64,000 nt of DNA from Apteryx mantelli (GCF_036417845.1 NC_089980.1:62866501-62930500); one strand, 5' to 3'; positions 40,388-54,215 are shown, numbered from the stretch's first letter. Notes: a model not told the origin generated them from the letters alone. Numbers and translations: made by a program.

Positions 40388-40464
40388 GGGCGCGGGAGCG
40401 GCGGGCCGGGCCGGGCGGACGCGGCTGCCCCGGGACGTCAGGAGGCGGCAGCGGCCAGCGGCAG

Positions 40465-40556
40465 GTCATGTGGCCTCCGCCCGCCCACTCCCCGGTCATG
40501 TGACCGCCGTCATGTGAGCGCGTGGGCTGCGCCCGAGGGCGCGGCGGTCACATGAC
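40465..40556. promoter_or_regulatory. Cluster of four GTCATGTGAC-type E-boxes (M-box / CLEAR-like)
   Basis: Copies at 40465-40474 (GTCATGTGGC), 40495-40504 (GTCATGTGAC), 40509-40518 (GTCATGTGAG) and 40547-40556 (GTCACATGAC, the exact reverse complement of copy 2). TCATGTGA is the classic M-box bound by MITF/TFE-family factors and is one base from the CLEAR element GTCACGTGAC used by TFEB at lysosomal genes. The cluster lies 78-169 bp upstream of the IGF2R start codon. Its function is inferred. Confidence 0.6.
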
Positions 40557-40636
40557 GGCCCCCCTCCCCCAGCCCCTCGGCGCGCCGGCCCCGCGCGTGC
40601 TTGGCTCGCGCGCCCCCACAGCGGGCGGGCGCGCGC

Positions 40637-40670
40637 GGCGGCGGCAGCGGCAGCGGCAGCGGCAGCGGCG
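40637..40670. repeat. (GGCAGC)n short tandem repeat in the CpG island
   Basis: About four to five tandem GGCAGC units flanked by GGC triplets, upstream of the E-box cluster. Likely length-polymorphic. Confidence 0.85.
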
Positions 40671-40800
40671 TCCGTTACGTGGCGTCGTTGACGCGTTCGC
40701 GCGCTCCTCAGGCAGGGAGGGTGCAGGCGCCCTTCGCCTCCCGCCGCGTAGCGGCAACCGCGTTCACCTCAGCGCCTTTGGCCTCCGCAGGCTCGTGCAG

Positions 40801-43800
40801 TGACTGTGCAGAGTCCCTACTACACGAGCAAATGAAACAGGCAGGCTGTGATTCATTCCCTCTAAGTTCTGCAGTGTGAAATTTGGGTGCTTGGTGTAAA
40901 CCTATTGTCTAGGCGTCCGCAGCTGTCACATGCGCAGCTCCAGGGACTGACTCATCCCGTTGTCTGAAACAGCAGCCTTAGGAGGGGGTGTATTGCTTGC
41001 CCTGCCTCTGTCCACTAGCTACAGAAAGGAGCTTTGAGGCCGGGTGATGTATTGACTAGCTAGTTAATTTTTAGATAATTGAAGTTAGGTGAATTGCACC
41101 TCATCCCATGAAACTGTTGATTCTATTTTTCCCATCCGATTTCCTGGTTTCCAAAGGAATAGGAGAGCATTAAAGATCTCCCTCCATGGCAGTTTAATCT
41201 GATTCCAAGGTGCCATGATCTAATCTCTTCCTCCTTTCTTCTCTTAGCTACATATTCTCACTCCTTCCTTTTCACTGACATTTGTTCTCCTGCAGCAGGG
41301 CAGTTAAGGATGCTGGTCTGGCCAAAAGCTAATGTACCCATTGTTTGTTGTTGCTGTTGTTATTGGGTTTTTTTGCTAGGTTAGTTTTCAGCTGTATCAG
41401 TGCCTTGATCAGTGCCCTGAGGTGGCTCACTGCATATCTGCCAAAACACTGACAGCAGCTCAGGAAAGGGGACAGGAAGGCCTAACTGGCATTGACAGGG
41501 AGGAAGCCCAAAGTTAGATCAGCTCTAACTGCTGTGAAACTTCACCCTACTAGAGCAATTGGAAGTTGCAGTTTGAGTCTAGCTAATGGTTCACCACCAC
41601 CAAGCAGGGAGGTGCCATAAGCCACATTCCACCATGGTTCCCTCTTCCTGTTGCTGACACAAGATGTGCCGACACTTGTGCAGAGGCATTCAGCTCAGTT
41701 CAACTTATTGATCCAACAGAAAAATAACCTGAAAAAAAAGAGAATATTTTTCTCTTGGCTCAGCAAGTTGTAGCAGCTTAGCAGAGTGATGAATGCTGGT
41801 GCAAGGGCAGAAGAGCAAGGGGAGAGCTAAGTAGAAGGAAGGTAAAGCAGAAGGAAGACCACACTGGTAGGTCTGTTCAGCTGTAGTGACAACTTTGCCT
41901 TTAGAATTATCACAGCCTAACCAAATAGCAAAGTCCTCAACTGATGAAGACGACCTTCAATCTTTCTGCTGGAAAGAGAGTTGTGACATGAATCAATCTA
42001 TCTTTGGTCAGGATCTATGAAAAAATTTAACTAAAAGGACTTAATAAATGCTGTCATCTTCCTTGGCAGTTTTCTATTACTATAGGATGGAGTGTTGCCA
42101 ACTCTTCCTGTTTTGTTTAAACTTGCAGTGTTTTCCTTAAAGCTCCAAATCTGATTACCCAAGAATCCCAGTTGTCTGTTCTTAAGTAACACTGTAACCT
42201 ACATAGTTTTAAGAAAAGCTTGATGACATGAACTCAAGGCTCAAATAGAAAAAAAGCTAGAAGAAAAAAAGGAATACAGAGTCTGTTATTTTTTTTTGAT
42301 TATGTCTCTTAAACTTTGCTGTTCTGCCGGCTATTCCAGCATCACTCACTCTAGACAAAGCAGTGCAAACACATTAGACTTACCAGCAGGTTCTATCTCT
42401 GTTTACCAAACTGAATTAAAAATGTATTAACCAGGAGATTCACTGTAAACATCAGTGCAGGCAGGTATACAGTAGCTTCTGATCTGATTAGCTAGATAAC
42501 TTACTGTCAACTAGAGCTTCATTCCCGCAATAACTTTTGTGTACATTTGAGCATGAGTAACTCCACTGAAGATAATGTGACTATTCACCTTGCTAACATT
42601 AAGAATGTGTATAAAGATCTGCAGCGTCAGGGCCTGGCAATGTATAAACAGTTCATTTCAGTTATCTGATAAGAGCTAACTCGAACTTGTTTACTGATAA
42701 AAGATTGAAGAAGTTTATACTAATTACATTCTTTGTTCTGCATACTGCTTTGTATCTGTAGGCCCCTACGTTTGCACAAAGCTCAGAGATGTTAGAGCAG
42801 TTTCTGCACACAGAGAAAAGTATGTGAAGAGCTGCCTAGCCAGGACGAAATAAAGGGAAGAGACAGAAAAAAAAATCCCTATTAGAAAGGAAAAAAATTG
42901 AAATGGTGCTCTAATCTGCAGTACTAATACATAAGCATTCATCTGCGTACCAATGAATCAGAGTTGCAACACAGCAGGGATAGCTATAGAGCTGCATAAA
43001 TGAAATACACATTGTAAATACAAATATCTTTAAAATCACTTTAAAAAGTAAAAGTTAGTTCAAGAAAGAAGAATCTAGTATATAGATTCCAATCCTGCAA
43101 ACATTTCCATTTCCTGTATATTTTCCTTAACTTTTATCTTCAGTGGAATCTGGTGGTTCTTTTCAGATCCCTGGGATTTCTCCCATATTTATAGTTAAGT
43201 ACATGCCTAAAAATTTGTGGGAGGTATGTGTGAGTCACTTGTCTATCCCAAACTATGTTTTGTAAACACAGTAAGGCAGGAATGTTTCATTCTAAATATT
43301 TTTATAAATAATAATTTAAATATTTACCTCCCATGTTCAATGATATAGACATCTCAGCTAACCAGATACTGTGGGACAGTGTTAAAATATTCTGGAATGT
43401 AATTTCATAATCTTACCTTTTTCTTTTCCTCAGGAGAGGCACAGCATGATGACTGCTGCTTAAATTTTGTTGTAGTGAAGCCCAAGGATCTGAACTCATG
43501 CTGAAACTTCCTAGTTACAGATGGTTTTCAGTAGACAAGGTATCATAAATAGATGATGAATAAGTAGGTCCTCTAGGATCCTTCTTTGCATCTTGCCTGG
43601 TCTCAAATGTTACAGTCATTTCATGTTCTTCTGATTCATTCTCTTCCTTCATACGGCTAGTATCAAGTTGTGAGGTGTAGGCTGTCTCAGAGGCAGCTTG
43701 CTTCTACTGTCAATGTCTCAGTTCCTTGTAACACTCATGTCTGATCTCTGGCTTTCAACAAAAAGGAACAAAAACCCATTCAGAATCTAGAACTGTTTTT

Positions 43801-46800
43801 ACATTTGATTCCCGGAAGTTCCTTCTCCAGGGAGTTTTGGACAGCTTATTTCCAGCTGTCTGTAAACTCCACTATAATAAAATGTATATTTGTATACCTT
43901 GTGAAATACAAAACTCTTCATAAGGTTCTTCCTTGGAGTCATGCTGTTCTTCAGAAAGCACAAAGGCACCGCTCACTGGGTTGTTCTCTCTTCTTTCCCT
44001 CTCTCTCACTCTCTATATCTGAACTTTAGACTTCCTAATTTTATACACATTGTCATTATTTCTCAACACTTTTTCTCTTTTTTTCTGCTTAGTTTTTCAC
44101 TGTCTCTCTAATTCTTTATACTCCTTTTCCTTCCTTTTCTGTTCCACTTTTACTGTTCCCTGTTTCTTTCTCATCCAGATATTAGCATTTTTTCAAGGCA
44201 AACACTCGATAAGAGCTATCGCCTTATTTTTTATGATGAGCTATCCTGCTTTATAGCAATTTAAAATAAGACTGTAGAGAGGAGGAAAACAATGTTTGAT
44301 GACCTTGTTTTGCAGACTTAGGTTTAGGCTTTCCAATGCAGTTACAATGGTAATTAATGACATTTTCTAATCTAGCTGATACTGTTCAATGAAACTGTAA
44401 AAGAATATCAACTTTGTTCTAAACACGTTGACTTTATTTGAAATCTCCGTCTTTCTGGGAAAGTTCTCACATACTATGCTCTGAGCATGCTACGCTCAGT
44501 GTATGCTCTGACAAGGGCACCATTTTATACTGTGGCTCAGAAGACAGCCGTAGTCTAGGCCGTTCTTGAGTCATTGCCTAAAGCAGGTCTGTAGCAGTTT
44601 TTCTTATTCTTCTTCCATCTCTTTTTACATCTTCAGCCTAGCTTTCAAGGAGTATGACTCTTGACTATTTATGCTTGGGTCAGAACTTGATGTTTTGTAA
44701 TGATGAAGAGTCTGGTTCACCAGTTACCTCTGAGTTACTCAGTGGAGTTACACCAAGTAGAGCAACAGTTGTACAATGCAAATCACTTCATCAGAGTAAA
44801 CCAATGGTACTTTCATTGGTACTGCATGAAATTTTGCTAACACAAGTCTTTGATATCAGAGGAATATGATTTGATTTCTCTGCTAATCCTGTTTTGTTTA
44901 AAGTGCCTACAGAAATTTAACACAAATGATTTAATCCCAAAGCACTTTACAGAGGCAATAATGGTAGAAGTTAAAAGATTGTTCAATGTTTTAAACATTG
45001 TTTCCCAATCCTGTGATTTAACCTCAGGTAGCTTTGACTTCAGTGGGACTTGCCACACCTTTGCACTATTCTTTTCCCATTAGCTTTTGTCTATGTGGTC
45101 TGTTGTTGACAGTCATTTTTGAGCTAGCCACAATACTTTGGTTCTGTAACCTGTGCCAGTACCAAACAGGCATGCAACACTAACCTGCTTTTGGTGACCT
45201 AGCTATATTCATAGAGAGCATTTCATCAGATGAGCAGAAGTAAGTGTGATGGTAGGAAACAGCCCTCACTTGCCAGGCAGATGTTGGGAAAAAAAATGCT
45301 CCCAAATGTATCTTTTGTTATTTCAGAATTATCTTCCGACACTTCCCTCTGTCCCCCTCTTTACTTACATTTCTCGGCAATTTCTCGGGCTGTTCTTCTC
45401 CTTTCTCTTGTCATTAACTGTGCACTCTAAGAATACCACCATCTCTTTTCAGATATGATAATCCATCATGTTTTGCTCTCCAGTAACTTAATTTTTCCAT
45501 TCATTTTTTATTTTCTGGAAATGAAGTGTTGCTCTTTCCCGCATGTGGGACCTCATCTACTATGTGGTTATCTCAGTATAAGTTGCAGCTCAGCGTAGAG
45601 GGATGTGACAATGGGGAAAGGTGACCTACTGCTCCTCACCTATGGTTGCTAGAAATTACTTCCAAAAAAACTGGAAACAGTCCATCTGCTGTGACAAGTG
45701 CAAAATAGTACAAGATTTGTAGAGACCACTTGCTGTGACAAAAACCTACAGATGTGTTGTGGAGCTAAAGTAGATAAATGAAACTTCTTGCATTTGGAGG
45801 ACATGGTAGCCCATGATGTGGTACTTCCTTTAGCCTGAGGCAATGGAATGGATAATAAGCAACTTTCCTTTTCCTAATTCAAGAGTTGTTTCACCTAATT
45901 CATTAGCATATGTATGTCCTGCAGTGGAGCCCTGAATGTAACAGGCAATAAGCTGTCATCTGTTCTGTCCTGATTGTCACAAGGTAGCTAATGAATTTCT
46001 ATCATGTTTCATTTTTCCTGGCTCAGTGTAATGTGACTTCTTTCCCTTGTAACTGAAGCACACTAAAATGAAAAGGCCATCTCCAGCATAACATTCAAGA
46101 ATTAACAGGCTTCGTACAAGGCAGAGAAATGACCAAATCATTTTTGTCTAAAGCCTCAAGGCTCAACCTGCATTTTCTTTCCTCATCTCCTTCTAAGGGG
46201 AAAGAAGCTATGCAAGACATTTCTTGCATAATGTGCTATTTGTGGAGAACTAGAATATGTGATATAATTTATTCAGTTAATTCTTCTATCACCCTATCTT
46301 GCTAGGATATATTCATATATTCTGTCCATATACATGCATTTATTTTCATAGCCACATTCATAAATATGTCCATGCTTATATTAAATGTCTTATAGATGAG
46401 CATTTTATTTCCATTACATTTGTCTTTAAAATATTTTAAGATATCTGAAATAGAAGAATAAAAAATAAGGTAACATAAACTCCTTTAGAAGATTGGCAAC
46501 AACCCATGTCTTTAATAACAGGTAGCACATTTCTCCATATGTTTTATAGAAGAAATGATCAGAACTAGCCAAAATAAAAATTGTCAGTTGTTCATATTTA
46601 TTTTCACAAAAAGCATTTCCTTCTGCTGTGCAACTAGGGTATCTTCAGTAAGCTTAGAGTATGTATTCAGCTGAAAATCTTCACTTGTAATAGAGATCTT
46701 TTTCCCTATAAATAATATAACAAGATAAGTTATATCTGAAATACATATGTCACTGTTTCAGTCATAAAATAAATCCAGAGAGCAGAGACAGAATGGAGCA

Positions 46801-49800
46801 TAACATCCTCCTTTGATGCATTTAAGCAAGTGTTTTCTTCTCCTGGGATGGAAGAGTGACTGCAGGGTGTTCACACCATCTTCTGCACCTAGCTGTTAAA
46901 GTTTTACATCTCTTCACTAGACACTTTATCCTTGCTTCTATAAATCCTTGCTTCAGTAAATATTTTGATGAATTTATTCTTTATCCCAACAATCTATTAC
47001 TTTTTATCATTACTATTAACATTTAATTGCTGTTATGTCCAATTGTCAGGATCCATTTTTGGCATAAAGTAAATATATTTAATTTAAAATAAGCCCTATT
47101 CCAGAATAAATCACTTCTCTCTCTTCCTTTCTCCCCCCACAACACTTTTTGAGGCCAATACAGATTTATCTTTCTCACAGGAATACACCAAATTGGTTTC
47201 AGTGCCTTTGAACCATCAGTTTCCCTAGGGACTGTGATGACAGCAGTGACCCATTGATTCTGAGAAGAAAGAAATTAATGAGAAAAAAAAGACAGAAAAA
47301 GAGGATGTGCAAAGCTTTTTACCAGTTTTGAACCATTCTTCATTAAAGTGTTTGTGCTACTGCTTGCCTATTGCAGATTGGCAAGCTGAGGCAATATGAT
47401 TTTTAGATGACTTAAAGACACACGCAGGAAGTCACTGACAAAAGTGGAAAAAGAATCAGGTTTCCTGAGCGCTGGTGCAGCAGGTCAACCTACTGAATCA
47501 GACTTCCAGTAGCTAGAGTTTCCTTTATTACCATTATCTATATTTCAAAGTTTTTCTTGCTATATTCCTTCCAGTTCCTTGAGGAAAATGAGTTCCTTGT
47601 GGTAGATATTAAAGCAACAAGGCTACGTGCTATCAGACTTTCTCATAGTGCATAGCAGCTGTAGGAGTTCTTGAAGTCTGTGAACCTCTACTCTTTCCTT
47701 CCTCATTTCACTGTATTCCAGATCGTACCTTGTACTCGCATAGTGAAGGCAGCAGTCTCATCAGTATTTGCTTAATATTGAAAAGTGTTTTGCATGTACT
47801 TCACTATTGCACACAAATACTAGGTTAGGAGAACATTATTAAAGTCACAAAGTATTACATTCAAAAGTTAGAACATCCGGGACTTAATACATAATAATGG
47901 GTTTTAAAGATACAATCTCCCTTCTCTTCTTCCATAGAGACCGTGCTTCATTCAATGCATAAGAAAAAGTACGATCAGTTAAATCAGCATATTTATTTGT
48001 TTTCTACTATTGCTCAAGGGGTGGCTTCAAGCCTTATTTATTGAACACTATTCATGCTTAGCTATGAAGACAGAATTAGTCATTTCTGTGAGGGCTTTAC
48101 AGTGAAGCTCATCACTGTAATATCTAGGCACCCTACAGTCTGCACAACAAGAAAACCTGCTCTACCCTACTTAAGTAGGGGAAGGTACTATTACTGCAGT
48201 TGTACAGAGAGAAAGTGGAGTCAGAGAAATTAAGTTCAGAAGTACCCACACATGAATTTCAGATACATGGGACCTTTTCATCAGAACATTTAACAGGATT
48301 TAGCACTTTATACATTCAACACACAACTCTTAGTGATGTTTTTTGCAACCATGTGCACCCAAACTAAGGGTTTCAATTGGGAGTTCAGTTAAGAAAGTTC
48401 ACAATTTGTGACCAGCTCTAAAAAATCAAAATTACTTGCCTAGCATCACTTTTCACTTAGTAGTGATAGAATGATAGAATTCAAGCCAGAATTTAGTTCT
48501 CCTGCCCCCGAGGACAATCCTGCAGCGTGACCCTGTAGTACTAAGGCACAAACTATAAAGGAAAGAGAAGTAGAAAGTGTTAGTGGTGGAATATTGTAGT
48601 AAATTGAAGGAAGTTAAAGATCTAATCACACTAACAGATAAAGATATTAATCTAGATTTCAAACATATGGACTAAAATTCCAATTGTAATAAGAAAAATA
48701 CATTTTTATGTTGTCTGTATCACTGACAGCCCATCCAAGATGCTGAGGGAGATCAAAGGTGCAGTGAAGGCAAGACATGCCATAGTATTGAGAGACCAGG
48801 GCTGCGACCTTGTCAAGTGGCTAAATTCTCATGTCAGTGTGGTGCCAAGACTGCTTTTTCAGGTAGCCAATGACTGTTCCATGAAGCAGCTGCCTCATGA
48901 GCCCCTGAGAAAAGCATCCCTTGACTTGACGAAGTAGCATATAGGACCTAGTTCAAAATGCCTCTGTCAAAATGTTGCTATATACTAGCTACCCTAATAA
49001 ACTTAATATCCTTGCAGGAGTAACAAAATTGTGGATAATTGCACTCAATGTCGAAAAGGGAGCTCCATAAAAATATGGAGTTTGGGTTTGTTTTTTTTTA
49101 AGGAAGCTGAAGGGGAGATGGCAGATGGGAAATACAACAGAGTTTTGTAAAATCACAGAGGCTGACTGGAATAGGTTGTTCATGGTTTTCTTCCAATACA
49201 AGAATTAGCGACGCCAAAAAGAGTTAGAAAGTGTCAGGCTCAAAAGGACCAAAAGGAGGATATTCTTCACAAAACATTTAATTAAGCTCTGAAACACAGC
49301 ACAGAAAAGTTTATATGGTTGCTTGTGAAGAATGGATGTATTTGTGGAAGAGAAATCCATTGAGAGTTACTGAATAGAAATATTTCCAGACCTGGAAATT
49401 TCTGAGCTGAAAATTGCTGAAAACTTAGACAGGATGAGAAGGAGGTGTGATATATGCTTGCCCGATTCCTTCTGCCCTGTAGGCATCTGCTTGTGACCGC
49501 TGCTGGAGACAGGGTTTTGGGCAAGATGGCCACTGCTGCATGCACTCCCTCTCCTTTCCTACCCTCCATATTTTTGAAACAAATGAAGAAAGGATTCTGG
49601 AAACATTTACTAGACCAAGAGCAGGTTCAGTCTGTGCACTTAATGAGGCAAGAGTCCAGTTTGGAAAAAAAAAGAAAAGAAAAAACAGAATGTAGTCACA
49701 TAATTAACAACTGCATCATTATATGCAAGGGGAAAGTATTAGAACTGCACAGGCTACTGCATCTCAGTACCTCATCTCTGAATTCAAGGTTTTGCAACTA

Positions 49801-52800
49801 CAATTCTTTTCTTTTAATGTGTATTAAAAAGTTTGTAAGGTTTATAAGAGTCAGCTGGAAAAGCAAAAATAATTCCACGTGGGTATTACATAAGCACCCA
49901 GGTGGTCTAGCAACCAAATGGAAACCAAACAGGCCTGTCTCTTGTATAGGTAGCTAGAAGCTCTGAATAGTAGATTTTAAGAAATGATTTCTACATACAG
50001 AAAGGAAGAGAAGCAGCAAAGCACACTCATCATGACAGGCAGCTCATTATGGCAGCTGCACAACCACCAGCCCACACTAAAAAAATTGCTGTTTTCCCTT
50101 GACCTAAGTACCATCCAAGAATACCCTCTGTTGACCAGTTTCATCACCACAAAAGTCGACCAGGCATGGATGCCACTGCTTGAACTAAAGGGGTAACTGA
50201 AAAGAAGCAGCTAGCTGCTGTCCTTTCTGTTGGAAACTGGGCAGCGCTGCGGGAGAAGGGGAGATGGGCACACAGCTGGGTCTCACCCTGATACCCAGTG
50301 TGGATACTAAAGGGGTGTATACCCCATCTCAAGGACCAGGGTAAACAGTCTAGGTGTAGCATAACTAAGGATGTGGATATTTGTAGGTCAAGAAAGTAGC
50401 ACAGGGAAAAAAATGCAGAATAAAGAAGGATGTGAGTCAGCTAAAGATTCAAACAGTCTCGCCAGGTACAGTCTGATCACATATCTACAATACAGGGAAT
50501 TCAAAGAGTCATATAGAATGCCCTATACTGAACCTCTCTGCTCATGGGACAGTGTTTACGGGATCACCATCATCCTGAGATTGGCAGAGACAGAGTAGTC
50601 AGGAGAGAATCTCTCCTGGGTGAATACAAGGCCAAGCACCACTGGCAGCTAGAAGACAAAATCACCCAGAACCTCACTGAAGATCTACCTAGAACATTTT
50701 GTATGACCCTGTAAATGAGCTGTCCCTCCTATCCTCTCCCCAGAAAGTTATCTGGGGCATTACACTAAGAAATGCTGTCAACTTGTTGATTATTTTCATG
50801 CCAGGGAAGGGAGCAAGGTGAGATTTCCTTCTGCTTCAGCAACCAATGTAACTGGGAAGCATTTCAGCTTCCCTTAGAGGACTTCCAGGCTAGAAATAAA
50901 CTGAGCAGTATGTTCTCCCTCACCCCTCTGCCCTTGATGCCTCAAGGATCATTCACAAAATCAGTGACTTACAGAGGAAAGTTGCTGCATAAAGTCATTC
51001 TGACTTTCTGGTACAGCAGCCTGCCCCATGTCATCCATTCCACTGAGGGGTATATTACAGGAAAGAGCTCTGTGCAGTGCCAAGGGAGGTGACTACCATC
51101 CCTGTATTTCTGACCGTACTTTTATATCACACAACACTCATTAGTATCAAATAGAATAGGCATGCAGTAAAGGAAGTATTAATAAAGTACTGTACCAGAC
51201 ATTTCTTCCCTGAACAAATCCTTGCATTGACTGCACACCAGTACTGGAGTCTGTATTACCCTGGGCACTACAGATTTACAAACCAAAAGATGCCTTCTGT
51301 TCCAAACTGTTTACAGCATAAACATTGGAGACACAACACAGGAAAGAAAATAATATAATCCTCATTTTAAAGGCAGGAAAGTGAGGAACAGAAAAGATTA
51401 AATACCAAGACTGCATAAAAACAGAACCAACATCTCTCAACTCTATGGCCAGTACTTTCCCCACAAGGCAATCCTTCCTGTTCTACGCTGATGCAAAGTA
51501 CTTATTAACACCATCTGATCAGCCCAGGGTTATTTTACCCTGTCCAACAGGTGCAAATCATTTAAAAAATGCAAGCTTGTGGAAGATCACATTCTAGTGC
51601 AATAAATGAAATGTCATATTTTTCCTGGTTATTTTAATGGTGGAATAAAGCGCTTATCAGTTCCCCTTGCATTACAGCCTGTCTCTAAAGAGAAAAATCA
51701 TCATGCACTGTGCAAGAAGAGAAAGCACTTCCCTAAGATACTCCTTTTTTATCTGTGGGCTGGGAAACATTAATCATTTTCCAACTGCTAGCTGTTCATT
51801 TATGGTTCTGGATGTTTCTCTCATAACAAATGTTAATCTTTGTCTGCTCTGTAAACTCACCTATAGACAGTGGTACAAACTCAAAAGAGTTTGAGGGTAT
51901 GGACAGACACAGGTGAAGTGGGGTAAGAAGTTAACTCCTAGAGCACCTTATGCAGCTCACAAGCAATCAAACCACCCTGCTGTATATTATTGCCTCTTCG
52001 GATCTACTGCCCTAGCTGAATGCACAGTGGTCCTTAACCCAGACCTGTTGTAATAATTGGGCTGCATTCAAGCACTGTAACTAACAGACCTTGTCTCACC
52101 TGAATCACCTGAAAGAGCTGGTTATATGTGTGGTTACAATGGAAGCATGTTTTGAATATGCTTCCTGCAACTTTGCTCCTTACTCTGATTCTCCATGTGG
52201 TTATTGTAAGTGTGGGGAATTGGAGAACACTGCCCACTGCGTGGCTTTAGAAAAGAGTGGGTTTTTCTGGGCTAGATCTACCCTAATGTTCTAGCTGATG
52301 GCATTTATCAGTGTTGACAAATGCCCCAACTGTCCCCCCAGCCTCCAGCATATCCATGCACAAACATACCTGTGTATGTGGACACACCACACACTCATTC
52401 CCACTGTCCCCCCCTAGGGTGTCCACAGAGCTGTCTGCTGTATCCTGCACTGACTGTCAACAAAGTGGAGCTGCTCTGCTGATTTGTCATTCCAGTAATA
52501 TAGTAGATCAATACTCAAAGAGAGAGGCAGAAGATTACTGCACTCATCTACCACCTAAATCATCAGAAGTGGCTAGCCTGGGACTAAAGTTTCAAAGTGA
52601 AAAACTAGGACAGGCAGCGGGGTTGTCATAAGGGAAGGTTTTGATTGAGCTGGGGAAGTGGGAAGATACAGGAGTAACACCTTCCTTTTCCTGAGTCTTT
52701 TCTCTTCTACAATGAAGCACTGCAACACTTACATGTAAAGAGAATGGGGTGCATGTGTAGAAGTAGCATTTATCCCTCTGCGATCCTTCTTCTACATGAA

Positions 52801-54050
52801 TTCCCATCCAATCATGGGTCTTAACCTAGCATCTTCCTTATTCCAGGGCTGGCAATCTTTCAGCAAAGGAGGGGTAGGTTGTATTTTTCTTTCCCCAATT
52901 AGCTATTAAGTGTGCCAATGGAAACTTGGTGGTAGCTGAAGATGTTGCCTCTGCCTGTGGCAGGAGCTCTCAGTTCCTGCTGAATTTGGAGCTCAGTGGG
53001 GCTAGAAGTAAATGCATCTCTCAGATGCCTCTTTTAAAGTGTGACAGCTCTCTGACTGCGAAGACCCTGGTATTCTATGTTGGTGTGATAAACTTGACCT
53101 AGACCCATCCCCTCCCTGCTGTTGTCTTCTGCTCTCTGCAGCTTATCTATAGTTGAGCAACTAGCTCTAGGTATTAAACTTCACAAAATACCAGCACCAG
53201 TACCCTGGTATACAGAATGGTGTCACTGGGGTATAGCCCCTGCCGTGCATCACCAGAGGTACCTTTCTTTTTTCTATTATAAAACAGAGAGCACAAGGAC
53301 AATATATAGTCTCCAGAAAACAACTAAATTCTGAATATGTGGCTGAGACAGCAAGCATTGGGACTGACTTTCTCATAGACTACCTGAATGACTAAACCTA
53401 CAGAAACACTCACATTTGGAGATAAGCCAGCCCCACCCTTCACAATTAGGGCAAAATCCCTCTGTGAGTGGACAACATTCATATGTTGCTACTCCTGTGT
53501 GTCAGGTACCAAATTATCCAAGGAACTTTGAAGGAGGAATCAGAGAAATGTTGATTTCACTGGAAATTATGCAACATATACTTTGAAAATAGACTTTAAA
53601 GTGACTCCCTAACCACAGAAGAACTTGACCATTTAGTGTATACTTAAATGTCTTGTTAGACCAAAGCTACACTGAATGTTTGTGGGTAGGTATGGGGACT
53701 TAATCTCATATGTGGATTGCTCCTTCAGTTCCCCCTGGGGAGCAGCTCTTTTGTGCACTTAAACAAGTTGGAAATAACGGAAACTAAACCCCCATATCTA
53801 ATGTGATTCCTGTGTTTAGTGGGCTTGACGTTTAAAAATGCGAATACACGCAGGCCCTGATGACTTCAATAGCATTTATGGGTGCTCAGAGCTCGTATAA
53901 AGGTCATACTATTTATAACATATTTCTGTGTCCTTTTTTTATATTCTTGGTTGGCCTGTCTCTTTTCCACTGTGGTATCCTTGACTGACATAGCCACATC
54001 AGGATGTAGCATGTGTTTGAATAATTAAGAAAATACAAATAAAAGTTATC
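40801..54050. other. Intergenic region between IGF2R and MAS1
   Basis: About 13 kb of mostly AT-rich sequence. Open frames are short and none shows a recognisable domain or a conserved splice pattern. It contains a (TTG)-rich patch near 41343-41363, pyrimidine-rich stretches near 43990-44150 and a CR1-like LINE remnant near 49085-49545. I see no RNA gene. Confidence 0.7.
49085..49545 (+). mobile_element. Old CR1-type LINE 3' remnant
   Basis: Several blocks resemble, in order and spacing, the 3' part of sauropsid CR1 elements as I remember it. They are a GTAAAATCA block (49147), an ACAAGAATTAG block (49198), AAAAGGA..TTCTTCACAAAACATTTAATTAA (49241-49285), and GGCATCTGCTTGTGACC followed by GAGACAGGGTTTTGGGCAAGATGG (49483-49529). 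It is heavily diverged with no intact open frame, so it is an ancient, dead copy. The boundaries are approximate. Confidence 0.6.
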
Positions 54051-54056
54051 TTTATT
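54051..54056 (-). terminator. Candidate MAS1 polyadenylation signal (distal)
   Basis: AATAAA on the minus strand, 160 bp past the MAS1 stop codon. A second AATAAA lies at 54162-54167, only about 50 bp past the stop. Which one is used cannot be read from sequence. Confidence 0.4.
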
Positions 54057-54215
54057 CTAGTCCATATTTTTCCATTGCTCAACCACCAAAGATAACAGTA
54101 CCATTTCACCACTGCCTTTTACATTCTACGGAAGAAAAATAATCTTTTAGTTTTGCAGCAGTTTATTAAATCTTGCAGGTCCAATTATTTGCCCCTAGAG
54201 TTTCGTCCTTAAGCT

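Larger units (their letters stand above)
39945..40800. promoter_or_regulatory. CpG island promoter of IGF2R
   Basis: Abrupt rise to very high G+C with dense CpG, covering IGF2R exon 1 and about 400 bp upstream; both flanks return to AT-rich sequence. There is no obvious TATA box close to the start codon, so this is a housekeeping-type promoter. Long GC-rich open frames on both strands here are composition artefacts. Confidence 0.88.

Noticed and set aside
39756..40503. Long Pro/Arg/Ala-rich open frames on both strands of the CpG island
   Set aside because: High G+C depletes stop codons. Only the exon 1 frame that joins IGF2R exon 2 is supported.
48463..48482. GATAGAATGATAGAAT as the 8-bp terminal repeat of an inverted CR1
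   Set aside because: Only two imperfect units, and the adjoining sequence does not convincingly follow the CR1 end.
49454..49957. 167-codon plus-strand open frame in the intergenic region
   Set aside because: Its start overlaps the CR1-like remnant, it has no recognisable domain, and its lysine-rich part comes from an A-rich run. Chance length in non-coding DNA.
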